A DNA stretch of 64,000 nucleotides. Origin: Sphagnum compactum (taxonomy: Eukaryota > Bryophyta > Sphagnopsida > Sphagnales). Below are positions 1 through 12,152 of the stretch, one piece after another. The notes beneath the pieces are model-generated. The model worked only from the letters and a program-made list of their open reading frames with translations. It did not search any database and was not told the DNA's origin. Where the stretch lies: positions 19,771,872 to 19,835,871 of the forward strand of contig OZ234497.1 of NCBI GenBank assembly GCA_965153455.1. The letters run 5' to 3'. Made by a program: the position numbers and the translations under genes. The stretch's first letter is position 1. Every line of letters begins with the position of its first letter.

Positions 1-2929
1 CAACAACAAGGACATGAAAAAAAAACCAAAAACTAATAGACACACAAAGACAAATAATGATTAAGAATTGAAGAGACTATGACACACAAAGTCACATGGA
101 GAGATAAAAATAGACATGGAAATGCAACTGAGAAAAACACAGGGGTAGAAGAGAGACATGATCACAGAGATATAATGAGGGTGGAAAAGTGAAAAAAACA
201 AATGCATAAATAGAAATAGGGAATCATGTAACGTGAAAAGAATAATGAATGATTGGTCCAATAGATTGCATTCGAGGATAGACTTTGAAACCTACGACTA
301 GGTGAATAGAAAATGCACATAACACTTGAAAATGCTTGATGAAGTTGCAAAGAAATCTCCACAACAATAATTAAAGGTAACATGACAATGAATGCAATTG
401 TAATCTCATGAAGGTCGTTCACAAAGTGACAAACCATCACTTTCATCACAAATGGCAATGACAAGCTACTATGACTACCCATCGAATTCATCAGTTCCCA
501 AAAGTGGGTGTAGATAAGCATAGAATAATCTTCCCAAAAACTTGGGCAAACCATTGTACACATTCTATCTCTTGAGTTTCTATAGCCTTATTTGGTGCAA
601 AACACTTGAAAATGCACAAAAGACACTTATGCAATAATTTTATAAATGGAAGAGGAAAAGAAAATAATTTGATTACTTAAAGCTGCAAGTTGGAGGGCTT
701 TCATTCGGAGTTACGCATTGTAATGAAAGGATGCACCCCTTGTGTCTAAAGTTTTGCCCATGAGATGGAAAAGCTTTGCGCCATGATGGAGAAGTTTTGC
801 ACCACGATGGAGAGAAAGAAACCTTTTGTTGCTATATATGAAATTCTATATTATACATAGGTTTTACGTATATGTACGTATCTTGTATAATATTTTGTAT
901 GGTATTAAGTACATGATTACATACTAAACTTTTGTATGAAGGCTTTGATAATGTATTTGTGCTTCCTAATCTTCAAACTTCTTCCTTAAAGTTCTCCCAA
1001 GTTGTATTTGCTCCACTTCAAAATTTGTTTTGATGTCTTCTCAATGTAAACTTCTGTCATAACAACTTTGCAGAGCTACACTGTTCACATATGACCTTGG
1101 ATCGATCTGAAATTTTGATGAAATATGAAAAATTATGTCTACTACCATCTTTCACAATTTTAGCGCATTTAACTTCATTAAATGAGAGATCTTGCTACTT
1201 CCTTGAAATCACTTCAAACTGGGACCTGAACATAAAATGACTTACAACTCACTCTCAACAACTCCCAACTCCTTGAGATTTTGGGAGACACATTAAATAT
1301 ATACCTTTTACATTGGCTCAAAATATCAACTCTATTGATGATGATCACAAAGAGTTATCACTTTCAAACAAAATTGACTTCAAAACTGAGGCTGAAATTT
1401 TAGATACTTGGATCTCTCTCAATACATATCCAAATGACATGAAATTTCTCTCACATATACAATCCTTTATGATCTATAGGATCCCAAAGCTACAGATCCA
1501 AAAATGTTCAAACAAAGGAGATATGACCAAAAACCCAGAATTGACACAGAATCTTCAAAAGCTCATAACTCTCACAAAACATATCCTTTTCTTTTGGAAT
1601 TTTGAGAATAAAAACATCTCATAGTCTTCTACAATCTAAACTCCTCAAGGTTCTTGTCACATGAAATACACAAACTTATGCAATGAAGAAAAGAAAGTCA
1701 AACCATCAACAACAAGGCATTTAATTAAAAGACCAAACCACAAATAACCAAACTAATATAAGTAAAGAAAGTAATTCAACCTTGTAAAAGTAACCTAGTT
1801 ACTTTCCTACTCCAATAACTAATGAAGCCTAACTAATTGAGCTTAAATTCTCAACAATTCCTTGAAATGAGAATGGAAACAATTATGATGTAAAGGAAAA
1901 ACGCAAAAAGGAAGAGCTAAACATGAAAGAAGAAGCACACAAATGAGGACAAAACAAGACCTAGAAATATGGATTGACATAAACCCTAAACCCTAAAAAA
2001 ATTATGGTGGCAACTATTTCATGATTCTGCTCATCCATGTTGTGGCATCAATTTCATCCTTTTCATCTAAACTTTCAAATATTTCCAGAATAAAATATAA
2101 ATTTAAAGAAATTATTACACAGATTATTTTTTAATAATAATATTAAACGTTAAACCTTATACCCTTAAGTACCTATCTTAAGTTTCTTGAATTGTAATAT
2201 GGATCATAATATACTAAATAAATGAAAAAATAAACAAATGATTGAAATGATTTTAACGTTTTATGTTCAATTAAATGTACCTATTGGATGCTATGAAAAA
2301 TTCAACTGAAAAAAATATCACATGGATTAATTTAGCTAATTAATCATAAGTGTGGAGGAAATTGAAAAAAAATCATATACTATTTCATATTTTTTTTAAA
2401 AAATTAAAAGATAAAAAATTAAAAGATGTTTGATGGGGATTAATATACAATCTACTTCAAATGATCATTTGGATTATCATGCTTAATCAAAAACATTAGT
2501 TCAATTTGAAATGAGGTATATATGCATGGTATAATATCATTTATAAGCCATGAAAACAAATTTAATTTACTATTATGTTAAGGTTTTTATTCAAAAAATT
2601 TTCAAAATAAATAGGTAAGTAGATTCTAAAACTTATTAAATAAATGTATGAACAAGTCTTTGTGAATTCTTTTTACATTGCAAATAGCATAGTTTACATT
2701 GTTTCAAATGTATTTTTGGGGATTTTTATTCATTAAGTTTACTTTTTAAAATTCATATTTTTTCATGCTATATTCATGGATTCTATTTTAATTAAGTATG
2801 TCCCAAAACCTCAATGCAATTTAATTTGCCATTTCAAATCACAAAAAGTAAATAGTGATTACTATTAATAATGGTAGTGTTGGTGTGATTACATTCATTA
2901 TGAATAAAACATAGTAAAAATTGAAAGTA
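1..2929. other. AT-rich intergenic DNA, no recognised gene
   Basis: No protein family is recognisable. The longest open frames (about 133 codons on the minus strand at 162-563 and 103 codons on the plus strand at 1313-1624) have AT-driven composition and no motif I know. A short stretch near 490-566 resembles 7105-7190 inside the CACTA element (see findings). Two short AAACCCTAAA tracts occur near 1981-1996. Confidence 0.6.
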
Positions 2930-4391
2930 ATCCCTAAACCCTAAATGCTAGTAATCAATTCTAAACCCTAAACCTTAAACCGTATATTCAAAAGCGTAGA
3001 TTCAAAACCCTAAACCCACGAGTAGAAAAACCTCACTTTTCGACTTGTTTTAGGCGACTAAAAGTGTCTTTTACGACTATTTTCTGATAGAAAATAGTCA
3101 TAAAAGACACTTTTAGTCGCCTAAAACAAGTCGAAAAGTGAGGTTTTTCTACTAGTGACCCTATACTCAAAACCCTAGACTCCAAACCCAAAATTCTATA
3201 CTCAAAAACCAAAACCCTAGATTCAAAACCCTAACCCCTAAATGATATTAATCAATTCTAATGCTTAAATTTTAAACCTTTAACTTTAAGCCCTAAACCT
3301 TAGACTCAAAAACCTAAACCCTAAACTCAAAACCATGAACCAATTACCTTAGGTTCAATCCGTTACTTTAAACAATAAAATTTGTATATAATTTGGTGGG
3401 TCTATGAATTTATTAAAGTTCTAAAACATATTTTTTTGTGGTTTCATGGCTATTGAAATTATCATCATAATTTTTTTAAAAACTTTCATCTGTTTGTTTT
3501 AATTACATGTAAATTATGATTCTTGTTTTTCTTTTAATTATAGACCAAACCAAACCACACCTAAAGGCTACACAAAGCTTACTATCACCATAATCATAAT
3601 AATCAATACCTTAAACCCTAAACCCTATGCATCAAAACCCCAAACCTTATACATCAAAATGTTAAACCTTATATTCAAAACCTTAAACCTTATGTATCAA
3701 AACCTTGAACCCTATACATCAAAACATTAAACCTTATACCCTAAACCCTAAATCAAAACCCTAGACCCTACGTATGAAAACCATAAACCCTATATATCAA
3801 AGTGTTAAACCCTATAACCTAAACCCTAAATCACCATATTGAAATCTATGACATTCCCATCTATTTGATTCATTGTTCAATGTTGGTTTTTCTAAAAATA
3901 TGTCAGGAATAAAAAATATTTAAATGTTAGTAATCAATTTTAAAATTTAAACCTAAAGTTTAAACCCTAAACCCTAAAATCAAAACCTCCAAATTCCAAC
4001 ATGGAACTTTGAATTTTAAACTTTAAACTTTAGATTCAAAACCTCCAAATTATAAACCATTAACCTCCAAACATTAACCTCAAAACCCTAAACCCCTACT
4101 TTAAAACCCTAAATGTTAGTAATTAATTCTAAAGCTTAAACCCTAAACCCTAGACTCAAAAGCCTAAACCTTGAACTAAAAACCTTAAATCCTAAACTTA
4201 AAACCCTAAACCCTAAATTCAAAAACCTAAACCTTATATTCAAAACCCTAAACCCTAAATTAAAAACCTTAAACCTTATATTCAAAACCTTAAACCTGAA
4301 ATGCTACTAATCAATTCTAATGCTTAAATTTTAAACCTTTAACTCAAAACCCTAGACCTTAGACTAAAAAACCTAAACCCTAAGCTCTAAA
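2930..4391. repeat. Degenerate telomere-like (CCCTAAA)n repeat field
   Basis: The plant telomere heptamer CCCTAAA and one- or two-base variants (AAACCTTAAACC, AAACCCTAGAC and similar) recur dozens of times, separated by short AT-rich spacers such as 'tcaaaa'. No long perfect array exists, so this is an old interstitial telomere-like tract rather than a chromosome end. The outer CACTA element and a MITE both landed here, and the tract resumes on the far side of the CACTA element at 21187-21330. Confidence 0.85.
3017..3157. mobile_element. 141-bp foldback MITE, CACTA-like termini
   Basis: The sequence is an almost perfect palindrome: arms of about 69 bp are separated by a few bases near 3086-3089. 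The right terminus reads CTACTAGTG, the reverse complement of CACTAGTAG; the left terminus is the same with one change (CACGAGTAG). Directly outside each end is ACC (3014-3016 and 3158-3160), a 3-bp target duplication as expected for the CACTA (CMC) superfamily. The arms do not resemble the large CACTA elements beyond the CACTA start, so this is a separate non-autonomous family. The near-identical arms would give a very stable RNA hairpin. Confidence 0.9.
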
Positions 4392-4672
4392 CACTACTAG
4401 AAATTTTGTCATATGCAACCACCATGTTTGCAACTGGGATGCAATTGCCGGTCGCATGCAACTATGTAAGGTTTTTTATGCAATTGCAATGGATTTTTGT
4501 CCCCTTTTTGGGTGTGTATGCAACTATGGTGCAACTATGATCACCTTCATCCCAACCTTTGGATTTCTGTGATATACTATCGTATATATTTGATATGCAT
4601 ATACTCATAGTTGCATGTGCAACCAAAATAGGCCAACTATGGTCTTTTGGTAAGCTAGGTACACAGTTTTTG
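4392..4672 (+). repeat. 5' terminal/subterminal region of outer CACTA element
   Basis: This holds the TIR plus about 270 bp rich in TGCAACTA, ATGCAACC and GTTGCATG motifs. It aligns almost base for base with 11315-11594; similarity stops after the shared 'ggtaagctaggtacaca', which marks where the constant end of the family gives way to variable interior DNA. Confidence 0.85.
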
Positions 4673-5934
4673 TAGGCATGTCTAGGATTAGGGTTACCTA
4701 CAAATGACAATCCCATTGATAAGGTTTAGGATATAGGTGAAAAATAACCTAATCTATTTTGCCACACCTAAAATAGTGTATCTATCCCCAACTTTTAGTA
4801 GCTTGCTCCACAAACATTTAGAAGACAATTGACAATGGAAGATATCAATTTTACTTACAATAGTTTATCACTTGATGAAGCAAAAAAATGTATATGTGTA
4901 TTCAACAAGAAGGTCCAATTAATCCCCTCAAGATTACAATTTGTGGGTTTGACATGTGGAAATAATCTATTTTATTCCAACAGTTATCCAGTACAAGGGA
5001 GGGTTTCATGGCACATATACACCTTATAGTCCATGTAATGCATGAATTGGTTCCAAAGTCAGCCCTGATAGTCCTGATGGGTAGACATGTGAATAAGATA
5101 TTGGCATTCATCGACTCTGAATATCAACAGGATGGTTTCATTACCCCAATCCATAGACTCCAACCCGAGTGTAAAACAATTTAACAGGTCTGCTTTTGAC
5201 ACACTTGGTTGAGAAATTTCAATTCAGACTAGAAGAGACCATGAATGCAGTAGGGCGAGAGGAAACCACAAAGGTGAAAGCATGATATATGGAAAACAGG
5301 GGGACCAAAAAAAAACCCTGACCTGAAACATAAAACCTTCTACACTTTGATATGACAGACTATAAATCACACAGCATAGTTTGCAGCTGACAATGCAAAA
5401 CATGGGTATTCTGGTGAAGGTAGCAGCATCAAACGTATTGTTTGCATGAGACCAGAATATCCCTGAACATATGTATGTATCCAGACGCCCAGAGTAAATT
5501 CCAGCTTCTCAAAAGGATCACAAAGGGTAATACTTTCAGTCAACCAAAACCAAGGTGAACTACATATCAGCAAAGAGGAGGCATCACTGCCTACTTACAA
5601 AGAGTGATCAAGATGGACTTGATGCACCCCTCAAATAATAATATGCTGGATTTTTGGGGAGGGATCAACCTGAGATTTAGATTAAAATATCCTAACATTG
5701 CTTGGATTATTGTTAGGCAAACAATTTGAATCGACCAATAAGAATATTGGTGATTAGCACCAAGTCTAAAAGGCTACTCAGTAGCAACTACAACCAAATA
5801 ACTAGGTAGAGACTCAGCCTTACAATTTGCATTGCAAGCACCACTTAGAAAACCAGCTCAATGTCAAGAACGTCATTCTAAGCAATGTATTAAGATAATA
5901 AATATGAAAGGAGAGAACAATGTTTCAATGCCCC

Positions 5935-7109
5935 TTACTCAACAGTAGCCTGCCTGTTGGGTTCAAATACATACTTGATCAAGGATTCCTTGATTGGCAA
6001 GACCTCAGGGAACTCCCCCTGCAGCTTTGATGCATCAAGTTCATTGTTGCTCCAAGTTCATTGGTGCAATGATGACCTTTGCTTGCTCTTCTAGGGTGAA
6101 ATTCTTCTATGAAAATCCTGGTTTGATATATTGTCGATACATCTCCAAAATCTCATTGTGGCTCACCACTCCTGGATCGGTGAAATTCCAGATCCCCTGC
6201 AAGTTATGCTTTGCCATTTCAATAGGCAACAATTCATCCAAGATTGTCATGCTGTTAGGGGTGTTCACCATCTTCTGATACCAAGAGATCTTTGTAATAA
6301 AATTCCGGGGGTTCTGCAGATCTAAAGTGATGGGCATCCGCACGCGCAGGGTGCACACATTGTCAAACTCTTTAAGAAGTTCTTCAACCTGCCCAGTATA
6401 CAAACTAAAATCAGATTTCCACATTTTGGACATGCAGTTTTCCACAAGAGCAAGACATTGAATAGCCCAGGAAATGCCCAAACAGTTGACCAATTAACAT
6501 GTGGACAGTGGACACCTACACTGGACCTAAGCTTTTCAAAGAAAGATAGGGGTTGAGCTCTCAGCATGTAAATCCCCTACAATTGTACTAAAGCAAAGTA
6601 GATATGGAACATATTCACTCCTTCCCACAAAAACAAAATGTTAGATGCAAACAACTATAAAGGTTCACATCTCACACTAGACAGTTTAAGCACTCACCAT
6701 GGCCTTTGTCTTGGAATAGTATGAACCAACAAAATTTGGTGTGTCGTCTTCCTTGAAACGAACTCCACTACCAAGCTGGTGATTTTTGTCATACTCAAAA
6801 ATGCACCCTGTTCAAAATTGATGAAGAGCAAGTTGCTTTGCTTGCAAACATCTGCCAAAGTCAGAGTACCCACAACGTTTGCCCAGATGGTCTCAACCTT
6901 GTGGCTTTCACACCAATCCACATTTGGCCGACTTGTCACACCTGCTGCATTGAATACATGCGAGGGCTTTGCAGATGCTATATCTGCCTCCAATTGTGCC
7001 CGATTCTCCAACCGGCCAGATCCATACTCATACAGTATCCCCTGCTTCTGGCATATCTTTCCAAGAAGACCACCAATCCAGCCAGTGCGTCCATAGATCA
7101 GAAATTTCA
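5935..7109 (-). pseudogene. RHM: RHM/UER1 C-terminal epimerase-reductase domain, captured and broken
   Basis: The intact family converts UDP-4-keto-6-deoxyglucose to UDP-L-rhamnose in the cytosol. Two exons are seen. Exon A (6698-7109) carries the Rossmann start FLIYGRTGWIGG, HVFNAAGVTSRPNVDWCESH and, after a frame change, EYDKNHQLGSG and YYSKTKAM. Exon B (from 6388 down to 5935) carries VCTLRVRMPI, NPRNFITKI, MTILDELLP and GVVSHNEILEMY. Lesions relative to the family are a 1-nt loss near 6810-6815 that shifts frame, loss of two residues after DELLP, Trp to stop at 6107-6109, and an 11-nt duplication-like insertion at about 6041-6065 that shifts frame again. The natural stop (5935-5937) is still recognisable. 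Exon A has no ATG, so a 5' part is missing; RHM linker sequence is found at 10283-10600. It sits inside the outer CACTA element. Confidence 0.88.
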
Positions 7110-7110
7110 A

Positions 7111-9150
7111 TTGACTTCATCAGCTACCGAAAGTGGATGTAGATAAGTATAACAGTAAGCAGCGCAAAATTTCAGGCAAACCATTATACAAGATCTGCAT
7201 TCTGATACAAGCAAGATACACACAGCAGAGTCACTAATACATTTGTAGCTACACATGCAGAGTGATCTGCTCAATGTTGTCCTTTGTACTTGATGTTAGC
7301 AGACATCACAAAGATGCTGATTGATCACAGTTGACTGTCAAATGGTCCTCTGAGATTATGTACCAACTGAAGAAAAATAGGTGGCAGATCTTCTTCACAA
7401 TAGGCCTCTCTTTAGCCGACTGCATCTCCTGCTGCTGGTGTACAGAAGAGGCAACAGCATCTGGATGGGACCACATATTGAGCCTGCTAGATTGTTTGTC
7501 ACTGTGGTTTGACTCATAAACCTGCACCACAACCCATGCACAGACAGAAACATAGTCAGCAGTCAGAAGAACTTGCATTCTCTACTGCTTTCCTCTAAAT
7601 TGTGCAATTGCAAAAACAATGAAGGCTTCCAATGGGTTCTGCAATTAAGTTTCTGCAATGAGATTCAATGAAAGCATGGAACTCAAGGTTTCTTCCTTCA
7701 TTACAAAACCATAGAGCATCCTGGCAATATTCATACATATACGCTAACCCAAGGACAAACTCAAAGAGATGTGAAAGGAACAGCATTTTTGCCTGAAGTG
7801 TTTGTGCTGCTGCTGCAGGGTTCATCTCCTGCACACCATCCTTTTACTCTGTTTTCCATTCTCAGGACTACACACATCCTACACAGCAGCAGCAGATAGA
7901 TTTCTCCTGAAATGAAAAACTGTGCATATGTATATGCTGCTGGCAAAACCCATAAACTTGGACATATCCAAAATCTGACCACCACCCATTACATAAAATC
8001 TGCATGCTGATGAGTTTCTGAGCATTTCCAGAAGCAATTGGGAGAAGACTCCTCAGCAGTCACATACATAAAATTGTTGGCTAGCATTTGAGAGAAATGC
8101 ACACACTGCTCATACACATACACACCATCAAAAGAGGGTCAGGAAAAGGTCCGAACCATGGATCAGCAGCATTCCGGATGTGGAGCAATTCTCTGAAGCT
8201 TGGAACAACCCGTTGAGGACTTTGGAGCAATTCTTCAAACTCTTAGAAATACCCATTGAACTGCAGCAGCATTGCGGACTTTGGAACAATTCTTCACGCT
8301 CTTGGAAAAAACCACTGAGCTGCAGCATTGAGGACTTGAGAGCAATTCTTCAAGAGGAAGACAAGCAGGATGGAAGCAGCAGGGAGGACACAGAGATCTT
8401 ACAATGACAGTAGTAGGTTTTTACAGTCCTTCACTATCTCTGCACTCTTCTGCCTCCTCAGAACCCATATGCACACGTCCTCCATTTGCTGCTGCTGCTG
8501 CTGCTCTTGCCTGCCTGCTGTGCTTGCTTGCTTGCTTTGCTTTGCTTCATGACCAAATCTTCATGCTCTTGTCGCTTCCTTGCTTGCTACTAGGGGTTTT
8601 TTTTTTGAGGATTTTTCTCTTGTCCTCTAGATGGATTCTTCTTCTCCTTCGACATCTTAGCCATTTTTTCTAACTGTTCACGCGATTCTCCTCTCTACCT
8701 GCTCTGATGGAAAAACGAAGGAAGATCGCAATCCACATGCTTCTTCCAAACCCTGGTTGACGCTCTCTCTCTGATGCGGCATAAGTATTCCATCCTCTTT
8801 TCGGGAACAGTTTATACTGTGCATCATCATGAGCTGGTAGAGAGAGAGAGCGAGAGAAGCGGTGTCTCTTGTGCTGTCTGAAGAAGAAAGGATTGCTGCT
8901 GAGCATTTCAAGGCCTGTTTTCTTTGCATTTTTTTGCCTTTCTTTTGTTGTTGCAGGGGATTTGGATTTTTTGTAAGGGAAGAAGGTGTTTGCATCATCA
9001 TCATCATTAAGGAAAACAGAAGAAACTGGGGAGTTTTCAGGATGTTATTCTCCTTGTTAAGCTTACAGACAACAACAAGAGCTTGCGGGAAATCACAGCT
9101 TCTTCCTGAGTTCTTCTTCTTCTCTTTATTTACGGTACTAAGCTCATTCC
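7111..9150. other. Non-coding cargo of the outer CACTA element
   Basis: I see no recognisable exon. The region 8165-8350 holds a degenerate tandem repeat of about 66 bp (variants of 'gagcaattcttcaa...ctcttggaaa'). From 8470 to 9150 the DNA is T/C-rich with GCT and CTT runs, which would suit the 5' UTR or promoter of the APR-like fragment that follows. The stretch 7105-7190 resembles 480-566 outside the element. It may be RHM intron plus captured promoter DNA, but that is inference. Confidence 0.4.
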
Positions 9151-10290
9151 TTGTCGTCATCGCCGCTGGAAAACGGAGAGCAAGCGGCGGCTCCGGTTTG
9201 TTTGCCTCCTCCTTTGTTAGAAGAGATTCTACCCGCCGGCGCTACGACTAAGGAAAGCTGCCTCTGCCCAGCTGCTATCTATCATCATAAAGAAGCCTTC
9301 GCATCCGATGCTCCAATTCTCCGTCCTCGAGTTGCAGAGGTAAAGATCGTATCGCAGATTGCTCCTGCAGAACTTCTTCATCTAGTCTTTTGCTCTAGGT
9401 CTTCTCTTTCCCAGGAATGGATTTTGCCATAGCAGTGGAGATGGACGGATCCCACATGTAATTCTTTCCTTGCTTTCCATGAACAAAGTAGCATTGTCTG
9501 ACACTGATGTCAGAACCTCTTGTCTGTTATGGAATCCAAGTGCAACATGGCAGAGCATAATACCATATGAGAACTCTTGAAAAACTCCAGCTGCAGATGT
9601 TGTTGTCATGTTCCTTACTCTAGAAAAGCTCCCCTGAGTGAGTCTGCACATCAAGGAAGGGAAAAAAAGGAGGATTACTGGGGCTGATGATGTTTGATTG
9701 CTGATGAGAAAGGTTCATTGTTGTATGGGCGGTGTATGGAATTGCAGCTGAATGAAACCTCGTTGGAAAAGGCTTTGGATCTGGTGCATAGCAGCAATGG
9801 AACCTACATTGCAGTTCTGTACTATGCAACTTGGTGCCCTTTCTCAAGAGAGCTGCGGCCCATTTACAATGTGCTTTCCTCGCTCTTCCCTTCAATCCAT
9901 CATGTGGCTGTTGAGGAGTCCTCTGTCCGGCCAAGGTCAGCTCTTGCTCTATATTATTACCAACACTTTTCAGTGTTAACACACTAATGGCATTATTGTA
10001 GGATAGAAGAAACATGGCGGCAGTGACCCATGGCATCTTGTCGATTTGTGAGCTCCCAGGCGCATCAGCCTGAGCAAATAGAAATTTTTTCTCAGAATTT
10101 TCCTTGCTGCATTTTTAGTCATGTGAGCCTGACAATATTTTCCTTCTGTTCTTGGTGGTCGGCAGCGTGTTGTCACAGTATGGAGTTCACAGCTTCCCCA
10201 TCATTTTTGTGCACAATAGGACATCAAGAGTGCGTTATCATGGATCCAGGACTCTAGATGACTTCATGTACTTCTATCAGAATTACACAG
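9151..10290 (+). pseudogene. APRL: 5'-adenylylsulfate reductase-like (APRL) thioredoxin-fold gene fragment
   Basis: Family members are membrane-anchored or secreted thioredoxin-fold proteins related to APS reductase that lack its reductase domain. A possible first exon (9151-9339) has a short Cys-containing leader and ends at a GT donor. The next exon (about 9720-9935) encodes YATWCPFSRELRPIYNVLSS, with the family's WCPFS in place of WCxxC. The following exon (10166-10290) encodes VLSQYGVHSFPIIFVHN and the segment ending FYQNYTG. Exon phases match (AG+C at the 9935/10166 junction). The reading frame is intact across both thioredoxin exons, but the transmembrane C-terminal part is absent. The last exon stops at its own donor (10291) and abuts an RHM fragment on the opposite strand, so this is a captured, 3'-truncated copy. 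Confidence 0.8.
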
Positions 10291-10610
10291 GTGAGCAGTC
10301 TAAAAATTGAGCTGATTTTGAGCTGCCATTCTCCTGAGCATTCAGTATGGCATTCCCAGCCTTGTGGCTGCTATCATTCAGAGATGCATGCTCATTTGGT
10401 GTGCCGGAAGTTTCAACCTCAACTTTAACTTCAGGGCTTTTCTGAAGATCAGCCAGTTTCTCAACCCCAGATATGGACAGCATACGAGGATGGGGAACTA
10501 GCGCTCCAGAAACATCCCCCCATGAGTTAGAGTGGCTGGTGTACCATTGCAATGTCTTCTGCAAGCCCTCTTCCCATGTGGTGCACTCCTGCCATTAAGC
10601 ATTTGGCAAC
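10283..10610 (-). pseudogene. RHM: RHM linker/N-domain exon fragment
   Basis: The minus strand encodes TTWEEGLQKTLQWYTSH followed by SWGDVSGALVPHPRML. This is the end of the RHM N-terminal dehydratase domain, including the conserved WWGDVSGAL-PHPRM block, here with one Trp changed to Ser. A hydrophilic stretch typical of the RHM interdomain linker follows. It lies on the same strand and in the correct 5'-to-3' order relative to the C-terminal domain at 5935-7109. The two parts are separated by about 3.2 kb that contains the oppositely oriented APRL fragment. Its 3' edge near 10283-10300 touches the APRL splice donor. The upstream dehydratase exons are not seen. Confidence 0.8.
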
Positions 10611-11314
10611 AGTTTTGAGTTCACAAAGAACATCTATGGGACCCATGTGTTGCTGGAGGTTCGATCTAAGTGCCCAACATGACCAACACATTGAAGTTAG
10701 AGTCTACACAATGCTGTGGATCGTTCAATTGTGGGAGTACTCTTGCACTTTTCATCAAATGTGGCATATGTGTGGGATGTTGGGAATTGCATCAACTACA
10801 TGGCTAAAATAGGACATAAGTTAGATTGTGGAAGCTAGATTTATTGTTCTTTCTGTTACAATCTAAAGATTAACATACCCACATTGTTTGGGGTCTAGGT
10901 ACATACAAGCATGAAGGAAATCATTGACATGGTTCACATTTGTATTCATTGATGGATTTGGTGTGCCAAAAAGTGCAAAAAATGGCGGCAATTATGTCAA
11001 CACCTGAAAGAGGTGTGAGCAGTCGACTACGCTCTAATATTGGTGCAAGGGTGGGGAATGTAGGAGAGAAGGCAAGGCAACAGGTAAGTTAATACCAGCA
11101 TGCTCTTGAGTTTCTATGATTCATAACTAGGGAACACAAATGCCCTATTTGACACAATGTTGTAACAAAAATTCCATTTTCCTAAATTGGTTGCTCATGG
11201 TAAATTGAATGAAGGTTCTTTATTGGTTGATGTGCAGAAGTAGGGGAAGCAATTGTCTTATGTAACCTTGATGCGGAGGTTGTAGCAAAGGGGCTGATAA
11301 CAGGTGTTGGAGAA
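10611..11314. other. Outer-element interior, unassigned
   Basis: Possible RHM exon remnants continue up to about 10680 on the minus strand but are too diverged to call. The rest, to the GAA target site at 11312-11314, shows no recognisable coding sequence. The plus-strand stretch at 10970-11090 looks weakly coding and ends at a possible GT donor; it could be remnant element DNA, with no family match. Confidence 0.35.
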
Positions 11315-11594
11315 CACTACTAGAAATTCTGTCATATGCAACCACCATGTTTGCAACTGGGATGCAACTACCGGTCGCATGCAACTATCTTTGGTTTTTT
11401 ATGCAACTACAATGGATTTTTGCCCCCTTTTTGGGTGTGTATGCAACTATGGTGCAACTATGATCACCTTCATCCCAACCTTAGGATGATTTTTGTGATA
11501 TATCATCGTATATATCTGATATGCATATACTCATAGTTGCATATGCAACCAAAATAGGCCAACTATGGTCTTTTGGTAAGCTAGGTACACATTT
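11315..11594 (+). repeat. 5' terminal/subterminal region of inner CACTA element
   Basis: It is a near-copy of 4392-4672, with the same TGCAACTA-type motifs and spacing and roughly 15 scattered substitutions. It contains the terminal repeat and the conserved stretch ending 'ggtaagctaggtacaca'. Confidence 0.85.
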
Positions 11595-12152
11595 TTTTAA
11601 CCAAAGACTGTTTTTTCAAACACAATTGGAGAACGCGAGAGAGTATTGTCGTGGTCTTCGGTGTCTGTCTCGAGCTTCTTAGCGGAAGCCTAAACCTTGG
11701 CTTTGGAAACCCTAATGGGATTTCCTTCACTCTTCTCTTGGTTGTGCACAATTTCTCCTTTGCAGATTGGGTTTTGTTAGAGGAATTGCAGAGCCCTTTT
11801 TGCTTGCTTGCTTGCTTACTGCTTTTCCAGACTAAGAACTGCTTAGGTCTGGCTTGTTTGGTGTTTTTGGGAGAGTTCTAGGATGGTGGGAAACCAGTTA
11901 GAGGAGTACTAGCGGATATTGTTCATGAGCTTTGGAGGAAGACGGGGTGGAGAAGTGCAGAGAGAAGAGGCTTCTTTTTGTCTCTGTTTCGGTAGAGGAG
12001 CGAGGCAGGAGCTTCTTCTTTGCCGCTGTGTGTGAGTTTTTTTCCTTGGCAAGGATGACTTGATTTGGAGGTTATAGAAGAGGGCCCGCCGTGTTTTTGT
12101 ACCACTGGTTAGATCATCGCGTTGCGTGCGGGATACGGCAATACCGCGGCCG
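11595..12152 (+). other. Captured 5' flank/UTR of EXO70 (probable)
   Basis: There is no gene-level homology. The sequence is T-rich with long pyrimidine runs and 'gcttgcttgcttgctt', like a plant 5' leader, and runs directly into the EXO70 start codon at 12153. It was probably captured together with the coding part. Confidence 0.4.

Noticed and set aside
3600-3840. True telomere end
   Set aside because: The repeats are degenerate, broken by spacers and flanked on both sides by ordinary DNA.
8180-8673. Plus-strand open frames rich in Gln, Leu and Cys
   Set aside because: They arise from the degenerate tandem repeat and CT/GCT-rich DNA; no domain or splice support.
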